From Paracoccaceae bacterium (lineage in GTDB: Bacteria > Pseudomonadota > Alphaproteobacteria > Rhodobacterales > Rhodobacteraceae): a DNA stretch of 8,743 nucleotides. Below, piece by piece: positions 1-6,430 of this stretch. The translations under genes were made by a program, and so were the position numbers. Location of the stretch: NCBI GenBank assembly GCA_023263735.1, contig JALQUQ010000100.1:1-8743 (forward strand), written 5' to 3'. The notes under the pieces were generated by a model, which searched no databases, had not been told where the DNA came from, and was given only the letters and a program-made list of their open reading frames with translations. Numbering within the stretch: position 1 is the first letter of the stretch; the number at the start of each line of letters is the position of its first letter.

Positions 1-334
1 GATCGATCAAGAACAGATCGGCGCCCAGATAATAGACCAGCACCAGCATGGAAAAGCCCGACATCCAGGTCGCATAGCTTTCCCATTTGAACCAGGTCAG
101 ATGTTCGGGCAGGCGTTCGGGCGCAACCATGTATTTGGTAATATGGTAAAATCCGCCGCCATGAACCTGCCATTCTTCGCCATGGGCCAAGGCGGGCATG
201 CCGGGCACCTGACGCAAACCCAGATCCAGCGCGATGAAATAGAACGAAGAGCCGATCCATGCGATTGCCGTGATCACATGGGTCCACCGCGCCGCGATTT
301 CGACCCATTCCCACAACACGACCCAATCATACAT
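1..334 (-). CDS. puuD: Urate oxidase, membrane-bound (PuuD), N-terminal part
   Basis: This is the start of the membrane-bound urate hydroxylase PuuD, which oxidises urate to 5-hydroxyisourate, the entry step of the pathway encoded to its right. Only residues 1-111 are present; the rest, normally a protein of around 400 residues often ending in a cytochrome c domain, lies past the left edge. The visible part has a hydrophobic segment at about residues 14-40 containing the family-typical stretch WIGSSFYFIALDLGLR, a soluble loop with HGG (58-60) and KYMVAPERLPEHLTWFKWE (67-85), and the beginning of a second membrane segment from about 88. The ATG at 334 is preceded by AAAGGAG, which fixes the start. 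It is transcribed away from the rest of the locus. The family assignment is from remembered sequence pattern and is strong; the electron-acceptor domain cannot be judged from this fragment. Confidence 0.93.
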   Translation of the reverse strand, partial: MYDWVVLWEWVEIAARWTHVITAIAWIGSSFYFIALDLGLRQVPGMPALAHGEEWQVHGGGFYHITKYMVAPERLPEHLTWFKWESYATWMSGFSMLVLVYYLGADLFLID

Positions 335-341
335 GTCCCAG

Positions 342-348
342 CTCCTTT
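342..348 (-). promoter_or_regulatory. Ribosome binding site of puuD
   Basis: On the minus strand the sequence AAAGGAG lies seven bases before the ATG at 334. It selects this ATG over the out-of-frame ATG at 330-328. Confidence 0.75.
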
Positions 349-415
349 GACCCGTTTTTTGTCACAGGCTATCGGTTTCATCGGACAATGCAATTGGTCT
401 GAACCGTCGAGGGCA

Positions 416-436
416 CGGGGGCACGGCCTGCCCCCG
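416..436 (-). terminator. GC-rich hairpin downstream of the DUF2125 gene
   Basis: CGGGGGCA (416-423) pairs perfectly with TGCCCCCG (429-436), leaving a 5-base loop, 21 bases past the stop codon of the DUF2125-type gene. Position and stem strength suggest a transcript end or 3'-end stabiliser for that gene. No run of T follows on either strand, so it is not a classical intrinsic terminator. The remaining spacer up to puuD (335-415) must hold the puuD promoter; TTG-rich candidates are visible (for example TTGCAT and TTGTCC on the minus strand) but none has a convincing -10 partner. Confidence 0.5.
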
Positions 437-457
437 CAATTGCCCAAGATTCAGCCG

Positions 458-1930
458 CTACTTGATGCGCTGCCCGTTGAACAGGATCTGGCCATCTTCC
501 TTGGCCTCAATCGACGAGACCAACTCTTCGGGATTGACGCCCGGTTTCGCAATCATCGCCAACCCAAACCGAAGCGCGGATTCCTGATCCGGCGGGATCA
601 ATCCGATGGAAATCAGGTTGTCGATCAATTGGTTCAGCCCGGTCGCCTTGATCTCGGCCGAACCGATGGGCGTGGGCGGTGGCGCGCCGGGCGACAAGAA
701 CGCCCCTTTCAACGCAAAATCGCCGACGCCATCCAGTGTGGCCCCGCCAAAGCTCAGGAAAAGTTTGCTGATCGTGGCCGCCGTCACCTCGGGCGGTGTG
801 CGCGAGGGCCGACCCTCTTCGTCGGCGGCTATCTCTTCAAGCAGATCCATTTTGACATCGGCCTTGAGATCAAGGTCAAGGTTGATGGGCCCCCGCGTGA
901 TCACCTGACCGGGATCAAACATCGACCACGCCCCTTCAGAGAAATCCAGATCCTCGATCTTGGCCGACACATGCATCCGGCCACCCGTTGGCGCGACGAC
1001 CGGAACCGCCACCCCTTCGGACAGCGACGCAACGCTGAACGTCACCGGTTCGGGCAGCAGGGGCGTTGACACATCCCCCGACAGCGCCGTGGCCGAAACG
1101 TCGATGGCGGCGGTATCCGCGTTCAGGATCATGCTGATCTTGGTGCTGTCCACCTTGTAATTCACAGCGAAATCAGCGCCGCCGCCTTTGCTTTCCACCC
1201 GCGCCCAGGCCGCGGCCCCCGACCCTTCGACCAAAAGCCCAAGCCCCTTGCGCACAGCCTCGTCAAAGGCTTTCGGATTTTCCAGACTGGCCAGCGTCAG
1301 CCCCGCGGGCACGGTCAGCCCCAGCATCAATTGCAGATCGTCGCCTTCCTGATTGCTGATCTGTTCAACGCCCTGCCCGGCAACGGCATTCGACGACCCA
1401 GCCGTGTAGTGACCGACACGCGCATCCAGCAGATAACCGGTTTCCGCCGCCGAAAGCCGCGCCGCCAAATCGCTGATCTGATAGGTAAAGCTGGTGCTGC
1501 CCCCGCCCTGAACCAGCCCCTGCACATCAAAGCGCCCGGCCTTGATGTCATAGCTTCGCCCCTTGTCATCCTCGGCCACGTCGATGGTCAGGGCGTCGTG
1601 ATCAATGCTGAAATTCGCCGGCGCACCGGCCCCTTCATCGATCCCAAAGGTGCCGGGATAGACGGTGACCGATCCGTCTTCCCGCTCAACCAACGTCACC
1701 TCGGTCAGGGTGACCTTGCCAAAGCCGCCGGGGGCGGACAAAGCCACGTCTTTGTAAAGCGTCTGACGCTCCCCCTCGACAATCGTACCGGCCTGAAGCG
1801 CCAAGCCCGCAAATTGGGCGGCGCCCTGCATCTCTTTCCAAAGATCATCAGCCGTCAGCGCGCTGGCCGCGGTCGAGGCCAAAAGGGCCGCCGTGAGGGT
1901 TGATGCAGAAAGTGCTTTAACAAAAATCAT
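458..1930 (-). CDS. Exported DUF2125-type protein
   Basis: The 490-residue protein begins with a Sec-type signal peptide (MIFVKALSAS, hydrophobic core to about residue 20, likely cleavage after ASA at residue 24), so the mature part should be periplasmic. The remainder is a long beta-rich sequence without cysteine-based or catalytic motifs: repeated 'KVTLTEVTL', 'GRFDVQGL' and 'INLDLDLKADVKMDL' strands, and a C-terminal stretch ending in GQILFNGQRIK. This resembles the DUF2125/DUF945-like proteins common in Rhodobacterales; the function is not known. The start is the ATG at 1930, supported by GGAGG four bases upstream and by the signal peptide; an open frame continues to 2023 but the added N-terminus is polar and unlike an export signal. 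It lies between puuD and uraH in the same orientation as both, yet nothing in it points to purine metabolism. It is divergent from the alpha/beta hydrolase. Confidence 0.78.
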   Translation of the reverse strand: MIFVKALSASTLTAALLASTAASALTADDLWKEMQGAAQFAGLALQAGTIVEGERQTLYKDVALSAPGGFGKVTLTEVTLVEREDGSVTVYPGTFGIDEGAGAPANFSIDHDALTIDVAEDDKGRSYDIKAGRFDVQGLVQGGGSTSFTYQISDLAARLSAAETGYLLDARVGHYTAGSSNAVAGQGVEQISNQEGDDLQLMLGLTVPAGLTLASLENPKAFDEAVRKGLGLLVEGSGAAAWARVESKGGGADFAVNYKVDSTKISMILNADTAAIDVSATALSGDVSTPLLPEPVTFSVASLSEGVAVPVVAPTGGRMHVSAKIEDLDFSEGAWSMFDPGQVITRGPINLDLDLKADVKMDLLEEIAADEEGRPSRTPPEVTAATISKLFLSFGGATLDGVGDFALKGAFLSPGAPPPTPIGSAEIKATGLNQLIDNLISIGLIPPDQESALRFGLAMIAKPGVNPEELVSSIEAKEDGQILFNGQRIK

Positions 1931-1934
1931 ATCG

Positions 1935-1939
1935 CCTCC
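1935..1939 (-). promoter_or_regulatory. Ribosome binding site of the DUF2125-type gene
   Basis: GGAGG on the minus strand, followed by CGAT and then the ATG at 1930. It decides the start in favour of the signal-peptide form (490 residues) over the longer frame from 2023. Confidence 0.75.
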
Positions 1940-1942
1940 AAA

Positions 1943-1961
1943 ATGCCTAGGCTTCAGGCAT
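1943..1961 (-). repeat. Short leader hairpin before the DUF2125-type gene
   Basis: ATGCCT (1943-1948) and AGGCAT (1956-1961) are exact inverted copies around a 7-base spacer, and the 5' arm overlaps an 8-base palindrome GCCTAGGC (1945-1952). The element sits a few bases upstream of the ribosome site, so it could form an RNA hairpin in the leader or be a protein binding site. The stem is only 6 bp, so chance cannot be excluded. Confidence 0.35.
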
Positions 1962-2026
1962 GAATGGAACAGCCTTCTCCATGATAAAGCAAGGTAATGT
2001 TTCTCTCCCCTTTCGGGCATCAACGC

Positions 2027-2048
2027 GGGGAATAGCAGATAATTCCCC
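2027..2048. repeat. Inverted repeat GGGGAAT-N8-ATTCCCC (candidate operator)
   Basis: GGGGAAT (2027-2033) and ATTCCCC (2042-2048) are perfect 7-bp inverted arms around an 8-base spacer. The element lies in the 131-bp region between two divergent genes, about 97 bp from the DUF2125-type ATG and 14 bp from the earliest possible start of the hydrolase. Symmetry and position fit a dimeric repressor or activator site. A matching regulator gene is not in the window. Confidence 0.4.
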
Positions 2049-2061
2049 TAGTTTTCTGTAA

Positions 2062-2823
2062 TTGCTGTCGCTTTTTCCGCGGGGACCCTCACACTTGACC
2101 CATGACCCGGTCCATCCATTGCCACTCGTGGCCGGTTCGGGGCTACAGTTCGACCTTTTGCCCGGGTCCGGCCCCGATCTTGTCGTCAGTTTCGCCAGTA
2201 TTGGCAGCGATCGCAGCCGCCCCCCCGCCTATGAATTCTGGAACGCCGCGCAGGCCGGGGGAACCAGGTCGGTGCTGTTCGTGACCGATGCCCGGCGCCA
2301 ATGGGGCAATACCCCCGACTTTGCCCCCCTGCTGCAAAGGGCGCTGCATTTGGCACAATCGCGCCAAAATTTTCAGCGCATTCTTTACCTTGGCCAGTCC
2401 ATGGGGGGATTTGTGGCGCTGGCTGGGGCACAAATCGCGCCGCCAACGGCCATTTTGGCGATCTCACCGCAGTTCAGCATCTGCCCGACGGTGATGCCCA
2501 AAGAATCGCGTTGGGCCGATTGGACCGCGCAAATCCCGGCTCATCGGTTCCCATCGGTGCCCCTGCCCGAAGGGCCGCGCCGGGTCATCCTGCATGGGCT
2601 TTGCGATGACCGCGATCAGGCGCAGGCCTTTCCCCGCATGGCCAATTGCGACCATTACCTGTTTCCCCGGCTTGGCCATTCCGACCTTGCCCGCCATCTG
2701 AAAACCCAAAGCCTGCTGCCCGCGCTGATCGATGCCACCCTAGACGGCGATCGCCGCCGCATGGGGCGTTTGATCGCCACGGCGGGCGGAGAGCGGCGCA
2801 AGACCGATCAACTGCCGCGATAG
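2062..2823 (+). CDS. Small alpha/beta hydrolase, start uncertain
   Basis: A cytoplasmic protein of up to 253 residues with the alpha/beta-hydrolase plan. The nucleophile elbow is GQSMGG (111-116, Ser113), preceded by a hydrophobic strand ILYL; Asp182, Asp183 or Asp185 after the strand VILHGL is a likely acid residue, and His206 in [10 protein letters not shown] is the likely catalytic histidine. Substrate is unknown; esterase/thioesterase-like activity is inference only. No ATG opens the frame: it begins after a stop at 2059-2061, so the possible starts are TTG 2062, CTG 2065, TTG 2095 or GTG 2128, none with a good ribosome site (GGGGACC before 2095 is the best). The last 16 bp run into the 3' end of uraH on the other strand. 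It interrupts the urate genes but shows no sequence link to them. Confidence 0.72.
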   Translation: MLSLFPRGPSHLTHDPVHPLPLVAGSGLQFDLLPGSGPDLVVSFASIGSDRSRPPAYEFWNAAQAGGTRSVLFVTDARRQWGNTPDFAPLLQRALHLAQSRQNFQRILYLGQSMGGFVALAGAQIAPPTAILAISPQFSICPTVMPKESRWADWTAQIPAHRFPSVPLPEGPRRVILHGLCDDRDQAQAFPRMANCDHYLFPRLGHSDLARHLKTQSLLPALIDATLDGDRRRMGRLIATAGGERRKTDQLPR

Positions 2824-3161
2824 GTCGAATAGCCAAAGGGCGACAGCAACAGCGGCACATGGTAATGCTGCGCGGCATCCGGAATTCCAAATCGGATCGG
2901 AATCTCATCCAGAAACAACAGCCCCTGCCGCGCCGGATCGCAGCGCCGCAGATAATCGCCCGCCGCAAAGACCAGTTCATAGACGCCCGGCTTGATCGTC
3001 TCCGCGCTCAGCAACGGGGCATCGGTGCGCCCATCGGCATTGGTCATGCCGCGCGCAACCAAGGTCCGCTGCCCGTTCTCGATCAGAAAAAGCGCGATCG
3101 TGATCCCTTCGGCGGGCTTGCCCAACGCGGTATCCAGAACATGTGTCGAAAGACGGCCCAT
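2808..3161 (-). CDS. uraH: 5-hydroxyisourate hydrolase
   Basis: A 117-residue transthyretin-related protein that hydrolyses 5-hydroxyisourate, the PuuD product, to OHCU. Family signatures are complete: N-terminal [14 protein letters not shown] with His7, the Arg45 segment [26 protein letters not shown] with His99 and His101, and the C-terminal YRGS (114-117) diagnostic for the hydrolase as opposed to animal transthyretin. Length is normal for the family, and there is no signal peptide, so it is cytoplasmic. The ATG at 3161 is preceded by AAGGAAAAGGAT; the frame remains open to 3200, but upstream residues are not part of the family. Its stop codon overlaps the hydrolase gene tail-to-tail by 16 bp, so the YRGS codons lie in the overlap. 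It is divergent from puuE-uraD with a 113-bp shared upstream region. Confidence 0.95.
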   Translation of the reverse strand: MGRLSTHVLDTALGKPAEGITIALFLIENGQRTLVARGMTNADGRTDAPLLSAETIKPGVYELVFAAGDYLRRCDPARQGLLFLDEIPIRFGIPDAAQHYHVPLLLSPFGYSTYRGS

Positions 3162-3274
3162 CGGTGATCCTTTTCCTTGCACTTCCCGTCTCCGCAGCAT
3201 GAAACTGATCTGGGGCGAACGGCAAGTGCTTTGCAGTTGGCCGCTTCAAGTTGTGCAAGCGATATGAGGAAGAC
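3162..3274. promoter_or_regulatory. Divergent control region uraH / puuE-uraD
   Basis: This 113-bp spacer must hold the start signals of both uraH (leftward) and the puuE operon (rightward). GTGCAAG occurs facing each gene at nearly the same distance: on the minus strand at 3176-3182 (14 bp before uraH) and on the plus strand at 3253-3259 (15 bp before puuE). Between them lies an imperfect palindrome GCAAGTGCTTTGC (3222-3234), whose AAGTGC is also an inverted copy of GCACTT at 3179-3184. This arrangement fits shared control of the pathway by one regulator. I cannot place -35/-10 boxes with confidence, and no regulator gene is present in the window. Confidence 0.5.
3266..3270 (+). promoter_or_regulatory. 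Ribosome binding site of puuE-uraD
   Basis: GAGGA lies four to five bases before the GTG at 3275. It decides for the GTG start, which gives the family-typical N-terminus NRYPRDFRG; the upstream in-frame TTG at 3251 has no such site. Confidence 0.65.
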
Positions 3275-4690
3275 GTGAACCGATACCCCCGAGATTTTCG
3301 CGGCCATGGCCCAAATCCTCCGGATGCCAAATGGCCCAACGGCGCAAAGATCGCCATCTCGATCGTCCTGAATTATGAAGAGGGCGGCGAAAACAACCTC
3401 TTGCACGGCGACGCTCAGTCCGAGGCGTTTCTGTCTGACATCGCAGGTGCCGCGCCTTGGCCGGGGCAGCGTCACTGGAACATGGAATCGATCTATGATT
3501 ACGGCGCGCGCGCAGGGTTCTGGCGCCTGCATCGCCTGTTTCAAAAGATGGACATCCCCGTCACGATCTATGGTGTGACCTCGGCCTTGGCGCGCAACCC
3601 CGAACAGGTGGCCGCGATGAAAGAGGCGGGCTGGGAAATCGCCAGCCACGGCCTGAAATGGGTCGATCATCGTGACATGCCCGCCGAGGAAGAGGCCCGC
3701 CAGATCGCCGAAAGCTTTCGCCTGCATACCGAAGTGGTGGGCGAGCCCCCCCGCGGTTGGTACACGGGCCGCTGTTCGATGAACACGGTCAGGCTGACTG
3801 CCGAAACGCATCGGCTGGATTGGATCTCGGATACCTATGACGATGATCTTCCCTATTGGCTAGAGGTCGGATCGCACGACCAACTGGTCATTCCCTATAC
3901 GCTAGAAGCCAACGACATGCGCTTTGCCACCGCCCCCGGATACATCACGGGCGAGCAGTTCTTTTCCTATCTGAAAGACAGCTTCGACACCCTTTATGCC
4001 GAGGGACAAGACGGGCGCGCCAAGATGTTCTCGATCGGCCTGCACAACCGCCTGATCGGGCGCCCGGGCAAGATCGCGGGTTTGATGCGCTTTCTTGACT
4101 ATGCAAAATCCCACAATTCGGTCTGGTTCGCCCGGCGGATCGACATCGCCGAACATTGGCGAAAAACCCATCCGCACAAGCGGTTTGAACGTCCTTCTCA
4201 GATGACGCGTGACCGCTTTGTCGAGCGGTTTGGTGGCATTTTCGAACATTCGCCCTGGATTGCCGAGCGGGCTTGGGATCTGGAACTTGGGCCCGCCCAT
4301 GACAGCGCAACCGGTGTGCACAGCGCGCTGACACGGGCGTTCCGGTCGGCATCGCCCGAGGAACGGCTGGGCGTTTTGCGGGCGCATCCGGATTTGGCGG
4401 GCAAGCTTGCGCAGGCGAAACGGTTGACCAGCGCCTCGACGGCCGAGCAGTCGAGTGCCGCCCTTGACCAACTGACCGATGCCGAGCGGGAAACCTTTCA
4501 ATCGCTGAACGCCGCATATCAGACCATCCACGGCTTTCCCTTCATCATTGCGGTGCGGGACAATACAAAGGCGTCGATCCTTGCGGCGTTTCAACGCCGC
4601 CTCGACAACGACAGCGCCACCGAACGCGAAACGGCATGTCGTCAGGTTGAACGGATCGCGGAACTTCGGCTCAAGGATATGCTGCCATGA
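3275..4690 (+). CDS. puuE-uraD: Allantoinase (PuuE) fused to OHCU decarboxylase (UraD)
   Basis: A 471-residue two-domain enzyme. Residues 1 to about 305 are PuuE, a cofactor-independent allantoinase of the polysaccharide-deacetylase fold; they show NRYPRDFRG, a conserved NYEEGGEN (33-40), YDYGARAGFWRL (75-85), EIASHGLKW (121-129), RGWYTGRCS (160-168) and FSIGLHNRLIGRPG (252-265). Residues from about 307 to 471 are UraD, 2-oxo-4-hydroxy-4-carboxy-5-ureidoimidazoline decarboxylase, with RAHPDLAGKLA (His371, likely catalytic), LNAAYQ (411-416), GFPFIIAV (420-427) and the C-terminal ERIAELRLKDML. Two consecutive steps, OHCU to S-allantoin and allantoin to allantoate, are thus on one chain, in reverse order along the protein. 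Such fusions are known for this family. GTG 3275 is chosen from GAGGA upstream and the family N-terminus. ATGA overlap (4687-4690) links it to the next gene. Confidence 0.94.
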   Translation: MNRYPRDFRGHGPNPPDAKWPNGAKIAISIVLNYEEGGENNLLHGDAQSEAFLSDIAGAAPWPGQRHWNMESIYDYGARAGFWRLHRLFQKMDIPVTIYGVTSALARNPEQVAAMKEAGWEIASHGLKWVDHRDMPAEEEARQIAESFRLHTEVVGEPPRGWYTGRCSMNTVRLTAETHRLDWISDTYDDDLPYWLEVGSHDQLVIPYTLEANDMRFATAPGYITGEQFFSYLKDSFDTLYAEGQDGRAKMFSIGLHNRLIGRPGKIAGLMRFLDYAKSHNSVWFARRIDIAEHWRKTHPHKRFERPSQMTRDRFVERFGGIFEHSPWIAERAWDLELGPAHDSATGVHSALTRAFRSASPEERLGVLRAHPDLAGKLAQAKRLTSASTAEQSSAALDQLTDAERETFQSLNAAYQTIHGFPFIIAVRDNTKASILAAFQRRLDNDSATERETACRQVERIAELRLKDMLP

Positions 4691-5517
4691 CCTCGTATTA
4701 CGCACCGCCCGGCGGGCTTCCCCCGCAGACCAGTCTGATGACGCAACGCGCGGTGTTCACCAACAGCTACTGCTTTATCCCCGCAGGATGCTTTTCCGAT
4801 ATCGTGACCAGTTATCTGCCCCATTGGGAAAAAACCCGGATGTGGCTGATCGCGCGACCGATGTCCGGCTTTTCGGAAACCTTCAGCCAATATGTGATGG
4901 AGGTCGAGCCCGGCGGCGGGTCTGACCTGCCCGATCCCGATCCGCTGGCGCAGCATGTCTTGTTCCTGACCGGCGGTCTGATCACCCTGACGATCGACGG
5001 GCAGGGTTATGAACTGGACACGGGCGGCTATGCCTATATTCCGGCGGGCGCCACATGGACGCTTTTGGCCGAAGGGGCCACCCCCGCCCGCTTCCATTGG
5101 GTACGCAAACACTTTCAACCGGTTGCGGGCCTTGCCAAGCCCGAGGCTTTTGTGACGAATGACCGCGACGTCGCGCCGATTGCGATGCCCGACACCAATG
5201 GCGCATGGGCCACGACCCGCTTTGTCGACCCGAAAGACCTGCGCCATGACATGCATGTCAACATCGTGACCTTTCAACCGGGCGGCACGATCCCGTTTGA
5301 GGAAACCCATGTGATGGAACACGGGCTTTACGTGTTGCAGGGCAAGGCGGTCTACAAGCTCAATCAGGATTGGGTCGAGGTCGAGGCGGGCGATTTCATG
5401 TGGTTGCGCGCCTATTGCCCGCAGGCTTGCTATGCCGCCGGGCCGGGGCCCTTCCGCTATCTGCTGTACAAAGACGTCAATCGGCACGCGACGTTGGGTG
5501 GGGTCTTGCACCGGTGA
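4687..5517 (+). CDS. allE: (S)-ureidoglycine aminohydrolase, bicupin
   Basis: A 276-residue double-cupin protein that releases ammonia from S-ureidoglycine to give S-ureidoglycolate, a manganese-dependent step of purine ring degradation. The first cupin spans about residues 60-140, the second about 185-260. The C-terminal cupin keeps the metal-site pattern: Glu206, His208, His212 and Gln246. From memory these match the spacing of the plant enzyme's ligands (E-x-H-xxx-H, then Gln 34 residues later), and Tyr258 and Lys262 fall where its substrate-contacting Tyr and Lys lie. Its ATG overlaps the puuE-uraD stop as ATGA, with AAGGA nine bases upstream inside that gene, and its own stop overlaps the next start as GTGA, so translation is probably coupled throughout. 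Length is slightly above the E. coli homologue. The symbol allE follows E. coli usage; UGHY is the plant name. Confidence 0.92.
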   Translation: MTSYYAPPGGLPPQTSLMTQRAVFTNSYCFIPAGCFSDIVTSYLPHWEKTRMWLIARPMSGFSETFSQYVMEVEPGGGSDLPDPDPLAQHVLFLTGGLITLTIDGQGYELDTGGYAYIPAGATWTLLAEGATPARFHWVRKHFQPVAGLAKPEAFVTNDRDVAPIAMPDTNGAWATTRFVDPKDLRHDMHVNIVTFQPGGTIPFEETHVMEHGLYVLQGKAVYKLNQDWVEVEAGDFMWLRAYCPQACYAAGPGPFRYLLYKDVNRHATLGGVLHR

Positions 5518-6008
5518 CCGACACGATCCTTTCCCCGATCCCCCTGACACCGCAGGATTTCGCCCCATACGGCGATGTCCTTGCGGCCGAGGGCGACCAT
5601 GTGATGATCAACGAGGGCTGGTGCAAAAGGTTCCACGACCGGGCGCGCCTTGAAACAGACGACGCGGGGCGCGCGGGAATTTCGATCTTTCACGCCCAGC
5701 CCCGGCACTTTCCCTATCGGTTTGACCTGATCGAGCGGCATCCCCTTGGCTCACAAGCGTTTTTGCCGATGACGCAACATCCGTTCCTTGTCATCGTTGC
5801 CGCCGAGGCCGGGGCGCGGCCGGTTGCCTTTCTGACCAATGGGCGTCAGGGCATCAACCTGCACCGCGGCACGTGGCATGGCGTTCTGACACCGCTGGCC
5901 GAACCCGGGCTTTTTGCCGTGGTTGATCGCATCGGAACCGGCGTCAATCTGGAAGAATACCGCTATGCCCAGCCGTGGACGGTGGTGGATCAGGGGGCAA
6001 GGTCGTAG
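5514..6008 (+). CDS. allA: Ureidoglycolate lyase
   Basis: A 164-residue cupin-like enzyme that splits S-ureidoglycolate into glyoxylate and urea, the last step encoded here. It matches the E. coli AllA pattern: SPIPLTPQDFAPYGDV near the N-terminus, ISIFHAQPRHFPY (57-68), ERHPLGSQAFLPM (74-86), FLTNGRQGINLHRGTWHG (106-123) and FAVVDRIG (134-141). Length is normal. The start is GTG at 5514, sharing GTGA with the upstream stop; there is only a weak ribosome site (GGTGGGG), so it is probably translated by reinitiation after the aminohydrolase. An open frame reaches back to 5370 inside the previous gene but does not belong to the family. The 3' end overlaps the convergent GNAT gene by 19 bp, and no terminator is visible between them. 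Confidence 0.93.
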   Translation: MTDTILSPIPLTPQDFAPYGDVLAAEGDHVMINEGWCKRFHDRARLETDDAGRAGISIFHAQPRHFPYRFDLIERHPLGSQAFLPMTQHPFLVIVAAEAGARPVAFLTNGRQGINLHRGTWHGVLTPLAEPGLFAVVDRIGTGVNLEEYRYAQPWTVVDQGARS

Positions 6009-6430
6009 GTCACCCATTTCGTCTTGACCGCCAGACGGTCATAGACCTTGCGGGCGCGGGCGTTGTCTTCTGCGGTGATCCAGCGAACAACGCTCCACCC
6101 GTTTTTGCGTGCCTCTTGTCGTATGGCAAGGATCAGGGCATCCGCCGCCCCGCTTCCACGGGCCGCCGGATCGACAAACAGGTCATCCAGATAAACCCCG
6201 GTCGTGGCCGACAGCGGGCGTGAAAACGGCCGGTAATGCGCAAGCCCGATCAACTGGCCCGCGCGTTCCGCCACAAAACCTTTGACCGGGTGGGCCGGAT
6301 CGTTCAGCCATGCCCAGACGGTGGCCCGCATTGCCTCGGTTTGGGTGACGCCATAGAATTCGGCATATCCGGCATAAAGCGGGGCCCAGCCGGCGTGGTC
6401 GGCCAAGGTTGTCGCGCGCACTGTCACCAT
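5990..6430 (-). CDS. GNAT family N-acetyltransferase
   Basis: A 146-residue GNAT-fold protein that should transfer an acyl group from acyl-CoA to an unknown amine. Motif A is seen as VYLDDLFVDPAARGSGAADAL (from residue 79), where RGSGAA (91-96) is the pyrophosphate-binding loop; motif B is WITAEDNARARKVYDRL (117-133), with the Asn and Tyr typical of the fold. The N-terminal part (VTVRATTLADHAGW) is the usual first strand and helix. The start is the ATG at 6430, with CGGAG eight bases upstream; it overlaps the stop of the dehydrogenase gene as TGATG, so the two form an operon and are likely translationally coupled. The C-terminus overlaps allA tail-to-tail by 19 bp. Substrate cannot be told from the sequence; a link to the dehydrogenase is inference from coupling only. 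Confidence 0.87.
   Translation of the reverse strand: MVTVRATTLADHAGWAPLYAGYAEFYGVTQTEAMRATVWAWLNDPAHPVKGFVAERAGQLIGLAHYRPFSRPLSATTGVYLDDLFVDPAARGSGAADALILAIRQEARKNGWSVVRWITAEDNARARKVYDRLAVKTKWVTYDLAP

Noticed and set aside
101..1069. Long open frame of 322 codons on the plus strand.
   Set aside because: It lies antisense to puuD and the DUF2125-type gene, has Arg/Gly/His/Pro-rich composition typical of a shadow frame in GC-rich DNA, and shows no domain.
1931..2023. Longer start for the DUF2125-type protein at 2023.
   Set aside because: The extra 31 residues are polar and would bury the signal peptide; GGAGG sits correctly before the ATG at 1930.
3251..3274. TTG start for puuE at 3251.
   Set aside because: GTG 3275 has a ribosome site and gives the family N-terminus; the extra eight residues have no counterpart in the family as I recall it.
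3083..3811. Open frame of 242 codons on the minus strand, antisense to puuE and overlapping uraH.
   Set aside because: puuE-uraD and uraH are firmly identified on their own frames; the antisense product has shadow-type composition and no motif.
5247..5260. Perfect 14-bp palindrome TGACATGCATGTCA inside the ureidoglycine aminohydrolase gene.
   Set aside because: It encodes the DMHVN stretch at the start of the second cupin, which I believe is conserved in the family, so coding constraint explains it better than a binding site.
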